A DNA stretch of 48,720 bases. Source: 4484-232 sp964486555. GTDB taxonomy: Bacteria > Thermotogota > Thermotogae > Thermotogales > Thermotogaceae. The stretch lies in NCBI GenBank assembly GCA_964486555.1, contig CAZANP010000009.1, forward strand, positions 1-48,720, read 5' to 3'. Below, in pieces: positions 8,646 to 15,007 of this stretch. Position 1 is the stretch's first letter; every line of letters begins with the position of its first letter. The translations under genes were made by a program, and so were the position numbers. Below the pieces are notes generated by a model. The model was not told the DNA's origin and did not search any database. It worked only from the letters and a program-made list of their open reading frames with translations.

Positions 8646-8977
8646 TTTCTCACATCCTTCATCTCTTCAACGTTTAAAGTCCCATACTTTTCCTTAACTC
8701 TCACTACAAGAACAGCTCCCAGTGCTAGTATCCCAACTCCTATGACAATGGCTGTCAGAACCAGCGCTTGTGGCAACGGATCGACAAAATTCGCTGTAGG
8801 TGTGAAGATGGAATATATGGGCGCCTCCTTTCCTTCAACGTAACCTATGGATATGAGGAATATATTCACTCCTGTGTCTATGATGGAGAGTGATACGAGG
8901 TGTTTGAATAGATTTTTTTGAGAGATCAGACCATATATTCCAACACCGATAAGGGCTATGGATATGTAGTAGACCAT
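8642..8977 (-). CDS. mbxG: MbxG, MnhC/NuoK-like subunit
   Basis: Small three-helix membrane protein, 111 residues, of the MrpC/NuoK family. It is recognised from GLISQKNLFKHLVSLSI, near the N-terminus, and from PLPQALVLTAIVIGVG, the typical PQALxLTAIVI motif of MnhC. In the Mrp antiporter and in Mbx it packs between the MbxD/F part and the first large antiporter subunit. It has a two-base gap to mbxF and a 4-base ATGA overlap with mbxH. Confidence 0.92.
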   Translation of the reverse strand: MVYYISIALIGVGIYGLISQKNLFKHLVSLSIIDTGVNIFLISIGYVEGKEAPIYSIFTPTANFVDPLPQALVLTAIVIGVGILALGAVLVVRVKEKYGTLNVEEMKDVRK

Positions 8978-8979
8978 CT

Positions 8980-9702
8980 TTATCCCTCCTTGTGGAGATC
9001 CGCAACGATCGTGGAGAGCTCGGCCCCCACTTTAAAACCTATAACGATGTATATTATCGGGACTATACCGGCACTGAAAAGATTTCCGATGACACCTGTT
9101 GGTAGAAAATTGGCAAGAAAAGCTCCTGAGAAGGCTATACCTAGAAGTCCTATTATGACGAACAGTGAACCACTCGTACCTTCCAGTACCTTTGACTTTT
9201 CGGAAAGCTCGTACTCCTCGTTTGAAAGGTAAAGAAGTAAAATACCGATGGAAAGGATCGTTCCTCCTGGGAATCCCCCACCTGGTGTTAAGTGCCCATG
9301 AACGAATATGTAAACACCGAATAGAATTATCAGTGGGAGGACCACTCCTACGGCTGTTCTGAGGATGAAGTTGGGTTTTCTCCCATAACCTTTTCTCTTC
9401 AGGCCAGAAGAGATCAGTCCAACTCCAAATGCCGATATGAAGAGAACGGTAACTTCACCGAGTGTATCGAAACCCCTGTAATTCACAACGATCGATGTAA
9501 CAACGTTCGCTGAACCTTCTTCTAAATTTTTGGATTTTTTGTACGCAACTTCTTCTCTGAAACCGCTGACGGATTTGGATACGTACTTTTCAGAAACACG
9601 TTTGCTGAGATCGACTTTACCATAGGCTGGAATGGGCTCGATCATTTCTATCAAGACAAATACAACACCTAAAGCCAGTAACATGGACAGAAATTTTCTC
9701 AT
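8980..9702 (-). CDS. mbxF: MbxF, MnhB-domain membrane subunit with an MbhE-like N-terminal part
   Basis: 240 residues. The N-terminal hydrophobic helix and the external loop up to about residue 75 resemble the MbhE/MrpA C-terminal segment, with the telltale NYRGFDTLGEVTVLF at about 74-88. The second half is a MnhB domain with HGHLTPGGGFPGGTI. In Pyrococcus Mbx the E and F parts are joined in the same way. It overlaps mbxD by 4 bases. Confidence 0.88.
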   Translation of the reverse strand: MRKFLSMLLALGVVFVLIEMIEPIPAYGKVDLSKRVSEKYVSKSVSGFREEVAYKKSKNLEEGSANVVTSIVVNYRGFDTLGEVTVLFISAFGVGLISSGLKRKGYGRKPNFILRTAVGVVLPLIILFGVYIFVHGHLTPGGGFPGGTILSIGILLLYLSNEEYELSEKSKVLEGTSGSLFVIIGLLGIAFSGAFLANFLPTGVIGNLFSAGIVPIIYIVIGFKVGAELSTIVADLHKEG

Positions 9703-9938
9703 TCTTCATCACCACCTATTTTTCTCAAGGCGAGAATCAGGACGGCCGTTGTGAGCCCTGCACCGATCGCAGCTTCCGTTATAGCCACATCCGGAGCTTT
9801 CATCATTATGAACAGAAACACCGAGACAAGACTCAGGACAGACAGAGCGATGAAAGAATCAAGTAGTCTCTTGGTTTCAATAGCGAAGATACCCGCGGTT
9901 ATCATAAGAGCCCCTACAAGAATCGTTACTACCATCAT
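9699..9938 (-). CDS. mbxD: MbxD, DUF4040 (MrpA C-terminal-type) subunit
   Basis: Short membrane protein of 79 residues with three hydrophobic helices. The DUF4040 signature is seen as KAPDVAITEAAIGAGLTTA. This segment is the C-terminal part of the large MrpA protein in classical Mrp antiporters and a free subunit in Mbh/Mbx complexes. Two consecutive ATGs begin the gene; the first overlaps the mbxC stop by 4 bases. Confidence 0.9.
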   Translation of the reverse strand: MMVVTILVGALMITAGIFAIETKRLLDSFIALSVLSLVSVFLFIMMKAPDVAITEAAIGAGLTTAVLILALRKIGGDEE

Positions 9939-10258
9939 ACATTCTCACCGCCTTTGTACTCATCCACGGTGGTTTTTCCATAGGGTTTTATCCCTCTAAG
10001 ATAAGCTGCCCTTGCAAGAACGGAACTTCCAACGGGATTGGTAAGGGCTATGAAGGCTACGATCAGAAGGGTTTTAAGAAGGTATGAAGGTTCAACCAGC
10101 CCCACACCTATCAACACAGAGAAGGATCCAAGGGTAGTTGCTTTTGTTCCAGCTTGAAGCCTGTTGTAAACATCGGGCATTCGAAACATACCAAGGCCTC
10201 CTAAAAAATAGAAGAATGCGCCGAGCGTTATAAGCGAATATCCAAATATATCCATCAT
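9935..10258 (-). CDS. mbxC: MbxC, MnhG-like subunit
   Basis: 107-residue MrpG/MnhG family membrane protein with three helices. The family core GMFRMPDVYNRLQAGTKATT is present, followed by the ALTNPVGSSVLARAAY helix. GGAGGCG precedes the double ATG, and the gene overlaps mbxB by 4 bases. It belongs to the ion-translocating module of the complex. Confidence 0.93.
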   Translation of the reverse strand: MMDIFGYSLITLGAFFYFLGGLGMFRMPDVYNRLQAGTKATTLGSFSVLIGVGLVEPSYLLKTLLIVAFIALTNPVGSSVLARAAYLRGIKPYGKTTVDEYKGGENV

Positions 10259-10503
10259 TTTTTCGCCTCCAAGTATCTGGATATAACGATCGTTTCGACA
10301 AAAGATAGAAGGCCATAGACCAGCGCTATATCGAGGTATAAACCGTTTTTGAAAACGAGAGACAGCAGAGCGATGGTCCCAGTGAGGATAACGTTCATCG
10401 TATCAAGGGATGCAACTCTGTCGGCACTCGTTGGTCCTTTCAGTATCCTTAAGAACGAAAAGAAAACACCCAGTCCTATCAGTGTGAAAATGACAACTAT
10501 CAT
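10255..10503 (-). CDS. mbxB: MbxB, MnhF-like subunit
   Basis: 82-residue MrpF/MnhF membrane protein with three helices. The family motif RILKGPTSADRVASLDTMN follows the first helix. It overlaps its neighbours on both sides by 4 bases. Confidence 0.93.
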   Translation of the reverse strand: MIVVIFTLIGLGVFFSFLRILKGPTSADRVASLDTMNVILTGTIALLSLVFKNGLYLDIALVYGLLSFVETIVISRYLEAKK

Positions 10504-10982
10504 TCAAACACCCCCTTGAGAATCCTTTCGAATCTCCCGACTATCCTTTTCTTCTTTTCCTCTTCTTCAACGGATTTGACATCTATCCAATGAACGTACA
10601 AGGTGTCCTCTTCAACGTCCAAGGTCAATGTTCCTGGAGTCAAGGTTATGGAATTCGCAAGGGTCAATTTCGAGATGTTTCCTTTCAAATCGGTTTTCAC
10701 TTTCACGAAACCGGGATTGAGGGGAAGGGAAGGTGTCAAAACTCTTCTTGCGACATCTATGTTCGCTTTTATCATCTCCCATGTGAGGACAGGGATGTAG
10801 ATGAAAGCAAAGAGCAATATCCTCAGAAGGATTTTCCTATCGAATCTAATGAAGCTATATTTTTTGAAGAAACCGGCTATCGTTAGGGAAGCTATAAATC
10901 CCACTATCAGTTTAGAGACAGCAAAGGAGTTTGTTAGGATCAACCAAATGAAAAATATCACAATGAATAACGAAACGAACAT
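10500..10982 (-). CDS. mbxA: MbxA, MnhE-like subunit
   Basis: First gene of the mbx operon, 160 residues. MrpE/MnhE family: two or three N-terminal helices, then a soluble domain with PGFVKVKTDLKGN, then LTLANSITLTPGTLTLDVE and LYVHWIDVK. The frame is open about 150 bases further upstream, but ATG 10982 is chosen since GGGAGGG lies 5 bases before it, the promoter below lies between it and any earlier start, and MnhE proteins begin with this hydrophobic helix. Confidence 0.92.
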   Translation of the reverse strand: MFVSLFIVIFFIWLILTNSFAVSKLIVGFIASLTIAGFFKKYSFIRFDRKILLRILLFAFIYIPVLTWEMIKANIDVARRVLTPSLPLNPGFVKVKTDLKGNISKLTLANSITLTPGTLTLDVEEDTLYVHWIDVKSVEEEEKKKRIVGRFERILKGVFE

Positions 10983-11045
10983 AAAATCCCTCCCTAGCAA
11001 TAAGGATTCAAAAACTGGATAAAATTTCTCCAAATTTTCGATTGA

Positions 11046-11074
11046 ATTGTACCACAACGAGTAGGATGTAACAA
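11046..11074 (-). promoter_or_regulatory. Probable mbx operon promoter
   Basis: On the minus strand TTGTTA (11074-11069) and TACAAT (11051-11046) are separated by 17 bases. The expected start is near 11039, giving a leader of about 57 bases to the mbxA ATG. It is the best sigma-70-type match in the divergent intergenic region. Confidence 0.6.
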
Positions 11075-11080
11075 AGTGAA

Positions 11081-11089
11081 TGGTAAAAT
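11081..11089 (+). promoter_or_regulatory. Possible extended -10 promoter for the PfkB kinase gene
   Basis: TGG followed by TAAAAT, a TGn extended -10 form without a convincing -35. The expected start near 11096 would leave a leader of about 16 bases containing the ribosome-binding site. It lies next to the divergent mbx promoter, so the two could interfere. Confidence 0.3.
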
Positions 11090-11111
11090 TTTCAAAAAAG
11101 GGGGTGAACTC

Positions 11112-11939
11112 TTGATAACCTTCATAGGGCACGTTTCAAAGGATGTGAACGTTAGAAAAGGGAGAGAAACCATCGTTCCAGGTGGTGGGGTTTTTTATGG
11201 AGCTTTTCCTGCGAAGGTTTTCGTAGATGAGGTTAAGGTCGTGACGAAGGGAAATATGGATGATAAGCCTTTATTCTCCCTATTCGAAGAGAAGGGAATA
11301 AAACTTGTGTGGCTGAATTCTCCTTCAACGACGAGTATAAAGAACGTTTACCCAACGGATAACCCCGATGATAGGGAAAGTAGAATGATATCAAGAGCCC
11401 TTCCTTTCCAGAAGGAAGATATAGAAAACATCTCATCGAAGGTGATTCATGTTTCACCCCTTTGGAAGGGGGAATTCCCGGAAGAATTGTTTGAGATCCT
11501 CAGAGAAAAGTGTGAGGTTCTATCAACAGATGCCCAGGGGTTTTTAAGAAACGTGGATGATGCCGGAAACATGTATTACAAAGAGTGGGAAAAGGCCAAG
11601 GATATTCTAAGGATGATAGACGTTTTCAAAATGGATATAAATGAAGCAAGGGTGTTGACAGGAGAAGAGAATCCTGAAAAAGCCTTAAAAATCGTACACT
11701 CCATGGGACCACGTGAAGTTATTTTAACCTATAAAGACGGTGTATTTCTCTACGTTGATGAAAAGTTGTACCATGAATCGTTCTCAGGATGGACCATTGA
11801 AGGTAGAACGGGAAGAGGTGATACCTGCATAGCGACTTACCTTGCAGTGAGGGAGACCAAGGATCCTCAAGAAGCTTTGAAAGTATCCGCAGAAATAACG
11901 AGTGAGAAGATGAAAAAACCTGGACCGTACATCCCTTAG
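11112..11939 (+). CDS. PfkB-family sugar kinase, myo-inositol kinase (IolK/TM0415)-like
   Basis: Phosphorylates a small polyol or sugar with ATP. The 275-residue protein begins ITFIGHVSKDVNV and carries PGGGVFYGAF, LSTDAQGFLRNV and the catalytic anion-hole motif GRTGRGDTC near the C-terminus, all closely matching my memory of the T. maritima inositol 3-kinase TM0415. TTG 11112 is chosen because AGGGGGTGA precedes it; ATG 11076 has no ribosome-binding site. No other inositol gene is in the window, so the substrate is uncertain. It runs convergently into the serine hydrolase gene and their stop codons overlap by 4 bases (11936-11939). Confidence 0.82.
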   Translation: MITFIGHVSKDVNVRKGRETIVPGGGVFYGAFPAKVFVDEVKVVTKGNMDDKPLFSLFEEKGIKLVWLNSPSTTSIKNVYPTDNPDDRESRMISRALPFQKEDIENISSKVIHVSPLWKGEFPEELFEILREKCEVLSTDAQGFLRNVDDAGNMYYKEWEKAKDILRMIDVFKMDINEARVLTGEENPEKALKIVHSMGPREVILTYKDGVFLYVDEKLYHESFSGWTIEGRTGRGDTCIATYLAVRETKDPQEALKVSAEITSEKMKKPGPYIP

Positions 11940-12949
11940 AAGAAAGAGGAGAAAATAACGTTGTGAAGCCTTATACGTATACGTTTCATATCCTCTACGG
12001 TCTTCCTTCTCTCGATGTGTGTTCTGTTGGTTAGAAAGACAACCACAATTCCTTTCTCTGGATCGGTCCAAAGGGAGGTCCCCGTGAAACCATCATGACC
12101 GAAGGTTCTAGGTGATGCTTTATCACCACACGATTTCTCAGGTAAAGCGGCGTTCCATCCAAGAAACCTTCTATCCCCCTCCACTCTCACCTCCGTTTTT
12201 ATGAATCTTTCAAATATTATCCTTGGGATCACTTCACCTTTCCACAAGGTCACAATGAATTTGAACAGATCTTGGGCGTTTGAAAAAAGCCCAGCGTTCC
12301 CACTGACTCCTCCCATGTAATAAGCCAGCTCATCGTCAGGTTCTCCTCTTAAAATCTTCCCATCTCTTTCCGTTGTTGGAGCAACTATTTCTCTGTTACC
12401 AGGCAGAAAAGATGTGCTATTCAATTTAAAAGGCTTGAATATATTTTCCTCACAGAAGTCTTTAAAACTTTCCCCTGAAACCCTCTCCACAAGAGCCATG
12501 AGAACAATGAAATTCAAACAAGAGTAAATTATCTTGGAACCTGGCTTGCACATAGGTTTCTCCTCGAAAATGCTCTTCAATATAGATTCTCTGGATTTCG
12601 AATATTTCCAGACATTCGAATACGGGGGGAGACACGAAGTGTGTGTCAACAAATGAAAGATCTTTATTCCATTTTCGAAATTCTCAATATAATCTGAAAC
12701 ATCATCCCAAAGGGATATCTCTTTTCTTGAAAGGAGAACCATCATCGAGGTGGTAGTCGCCACCACCTTCGTCAAACTCGCAAGGTCGTATATGGTATCT
12801 TCTTCGTTCTTCTCCCTCAAAGGTTTTAAAGCTCTGAAGCCATAGGCTTTCTTGTAAAGTACCTCTCCATCGAGATTTCCAATCAGTAAGACAGCTCCTG
12901 GGTACACTTTATTCAAACCCTCGTTGACAACTTCATCTATTTTTATCAC
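11936..12949 (-). CDS. Serine beta-lactamase-like hydrolase (class C/PBP4-type fold)
   Basis: 337 residues. The SxxK catalytic tetrad is S58-L-T-K61. The usual second motif YSN or YSD is YSC (Y142-S-C144, in YSCLNF), and HDGFTG near residue 287 matches the HxG third motif. There is no signal peptide, so it probably acts in the cytoplasm. The GTG start overlaps the regulator stop by 4 bases, which puts it in one transcript with the GntR gene. A homologous hydrolase (YbbE) sits beside namZ in the Bacillus MurNAc gene cluster, so muropeptide or amide/ester hydrolysis during cell-wall recycling is plausible. Substrate unknown. Confidence 0.8.
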   Translation of the reverse strand: MIKIDEVVNEGLNKVYPGAVLLIGNLDGEVLYKKAYGFRALKPLREKNEEDTIYDLASLTKVVATTTSMMVLLSRKEISLWDDVSDYIENFENGIKIFHLLTHTSCLPPYSNVWKYSKSRESILKSIFEEKPMCKPGSKIIYSCLNFIVLMALVERVSGESFKDFCEENIFKPFKLNSTSFLPGNREIVAPTTERDGKILRGEPDDELAYYMGGVSGNAGLFSNAQDLFKFIVTLWKGEVIPRIIFERFIKTEVRVEGDRRFLGWNAALPEKSCGDKASPRTFGHDGFTGTSLWTDPEKGIVVVFLTNRTHIERRKTVEDMKRIRIRLHNVIFSSFF

Positions 12950-13695
12950 TTTCTCACGATCCCTCCACTTCTCAGCTCTATTTTGAACTTGAACTTATCA
13001 CTCCTGTAGAGAGACAAAACGTATTCCACGCATTCATTTTCAGATGTATATGTGAATCTCTTTCTCAAAACAGCACAGGATTTTTGTGGAACTTCTAGTA
13101 ACCTGGCATCCTCCTCTGTCAAATTCACTATTTCCAGGACTTCTATTGCTCTGCTCAAGACCAATCCGACTTCTTCTCGAAGGAACTCGTACAGCGATCT
13201 TCGAGACATGTCTTCCTTCAAGACGTTCAAAATCTTCACACTGACATTTGGGTTGAGATATGCCCATTCTATAGCAACCGGTTCATCGTTTATATATCTC
13301 AACCTTTTGAGAAGTACAACCAATGTTTTCGGTTCAAGCTTGAAGGCATCCCTCGCCTCCACTGGAACTTCTATTAACTTGTTCTCCAGAACCCTTGACT
13401 TCACTCTATACCCTTTATTCCTGGCTTCATCTGTGAACCCTTTCAACACGGTCAGTTGCTCTTCTTTCTTTGATCCCGTTATGAAAGTACCTCTTCCCTT
13501 GGTTCTTTCTATTATCCCTTCTCTCCTCAGCTCTTCCAGAGCTCTCCTTATAGTCAGCCTACTTACCCCGTAAATTTTGCACAGCTCCATCTCAGAAGGT
13601 ATTCTGTCACCGGGTTTAAAAACTCCTTCTGCTATTTTCTCTTTGAGATCAGCGTATATCTTGTAATATAAAGGGACAGGATATTCTTTATCCAT
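12946..13695 (-). CDS. GntR-family transcriptional regulator (HutC/UTRA type)
   Basis: 249 residues. An N-terminal winged helix (about 8-72) has the GntR core ADLKEKIAEGVFKPGDRIPS, then LTIRRALEELRREGIIERTKG. A UTRA ligand-binding domain follows (about 90-245, with VLLKRLRYINDEPVAIEWAYL). Effectors of this class are usually phosphosugars or other small metabolites. It is divergent from namZ and cotranscribed with the serine hydrolase, so local regulation of the cell-wall genes is likely. ATG 13695 has GGAGGG 7 bases upstream. Confidence 0.9.
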   Translation of the reverse strand: MDKEYPVPLYYKIYADLKEKIAEGVFKPGDRIPSEMELCKIYGVSRLTIRRALEELRREGIIERTKGRGTFITGSKKEEQLTVLKGFTDEARNKGYRVKSRVLENKLIEVPVEARDAFKLEPKTLVVLLKRLRYINDEPVAIEWAYLNPNVSVKILNVLKEDMSRRSLYEFLREEVGLVLSRAIEVLEIVNLTEEDARLLEVPQKSCAVLRKRFTYTSENECVEYVLSLYRSDKFKFKIELRSGGIVRK

Positions 13696-13750
13696 ATCTT
13701 TCCCTCCTGCTTAAGTGTATCTTTTATGAGTTGTGCTGATATGATGATAA

Positions 13751-13770
13751 CACAATATGATAAAATTGTG
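13751..13770. promoter_or_regulatory. Inverted repeat, candidate operator between GntR gene and namZ
   Basis: CACAAT-N8-ATTGTG, with perfect 6-base arms. It covers the TATGAT hexamer at 13756-13761 that could be the namZ -10. A further half-site TTGTG lies at 13731-13735, and ATTGTG recurs once at 14955-14960 upstream of the GH31 gene. Binding by the adjacent GntR protein is inference. Confidence 0.4.
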
Positions 13771-13785
13771 AAAGAAGGTGATATT

Positions 13786-14931
13786 TTGGTACTTCAAGGA
13801 ATCGATGTTTTGGTAAAAGATGATTTTAAAATTCTTAAAAACAGAAAAATAGGACTGATAACCAACTACTCATTTGTGGATAGGAACATGAAACTAGGGA
13901 TTGATCTCATGCTCGAGAGTGGTGTAAAAATTGTGAAGATATTCACACCTGAACATGGTTTCTTTCAACTACCAGATGCTCAGGAATTCGAAGACACCTT
14001 CCATCCTGTTTATAACCTGCCACTGATCAGCCTGTTTGGGAAAAGAAAAAAGCCCACATCAGAGGATCTAGAAGGTTTGGATCTTTTGGTTTACGACATC
14101 CAAGATGTTGGCTTGCGATACTACACATTCATCTACACTTTAGCTTACTGCATGGAAGCAGCCTCCGAAAATGGAATAGAATTTCTCATTTTGGACAGGG
14201 TAAACCCCTTAGGAGGATACGTGTTCGGCCCAAGGATGCCGGAGGATATGAGTTCATTCGTTGGTGGATACGCCCTTCCCTTGAGATACGGTCTAACACC
14301 GGGAGAATTGGGGTTGTACTTCAAAAAATTCAAAAAGTTGAACCTGGATCTGAAAGTAGTAAAGCTTCAGGGATGGAGAAGAGATATGAGTTTTGATGAG
14401 ACAGGGCTTTTCTGGAATACACCATCTCCTGGCCTTCCAACTTATGAATCCACGATATGTTACTCCGGAACTTGCCTTTTCGAAGGAACCAATATCTCGG
14501 AGGGAAGAGGAACCACAAAACCATTTCAATTCATTGGAGCTCCGTGGATGAAGAACCACTTAGTTTATGAGGAATTGAAAAAAGAGAATTGGAAGGGATT
14601 CATGTTCAGAAAGAGAGAATTCGTACCCATGTTTGGGAAGTACACAGGGCAGGTATGCTGGGGAATAGAGTTCTTACCAATCTCCAGTGATACCAACTTC
14701 TTCACTGTGACCTTCAAGATGCTGCAGATCTCATCTGTGATACACGAGGAGCTGGAAATAAACGAATGGTTTGACACGCTGATGGGAGATAAAAGGATAT
14801 CTGAAATTTTGAAAAATGGCGAATTCCCAGGAGATATAATGGAGGAATGGAAAAAGGAAGAGGAGGATTTCATGAATTTCGTCGACGACCTCCTTCTCTA
14901 TCAAGGAAAATTGAAGCACCTTCCAAGGTGA
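13786..14931 (+). CDS. namZ: Exo-beta-N-acetylmuramidase NamZ (DUF1343)
   Basis: Removes terminal MurNAc from peptidoglycan fragments in the characterised Bacillus homologue. The 381-residue protein has the family opening LQGIDVLVKDDF and RKIGLITNYSFVD, the conserved FTPEHGFF, DIQDVGLRYYTFIYTL and ILDRVNPLGG, and EGTNISEGRGTTKPF. TTG 13786 is chosen: GAAGGTGA lies 4 bases upstream and the protein then starts as its relatives do after signal-peptide removal. I see no signal peptide, unlike secreted NamZ. The open frame reaches back to 13726, without a better start. The divergent regulator and the hydrolase beside it support a wall-recycling role. Confidence 0.85.
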   Translation: MVLQGIDVLVKDDFKILKNRKIGLITNYSFVDRNMKLGIDLMLESGVKIVKIFTPEHGFFQLPDAQEFEDTFHPVYNLPLISLFGKRKKPTSEDLEGLDLLVYDIQDVGLRYYTFIYTLAYCMEAASENGIEFLILDRVNPLGGYVFGPRMPEDMSSFVGGYALPLRYGLTPGELGLYFKKFKKLNLDLKVVKLQGWRRDMSFDETGLFWNTPSPGLPTYESTICYSGTCLFEGTNISEGRGTTKPFQFIGAPWMKNHLVYEELKKENWKGFMFRKREFVPMFGKYTGQVCWGIEFLPISSDTNFFTVTFKMLQISSVIHEELEINEWFDTLMGDKRISEILKNGEFPGDIMEEWKKEEEDFMNFVDDLLLYQGKLKHLPR

Positions 14932-15007
14932 TTTCCAGAAAGTTTAACACCCAAATTGTGCATATCTTCATATAAAATATGAGAAGATTGCTCTAGGAGG
15001 GATTCAT

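Noticed and set aside
10983..11132. An N-terminal extension of mbxA up to 11132
   Set aside because: It would cross the best operon promoter, has no ribosome-binding site, and precedes the normal first helix of MnhE.
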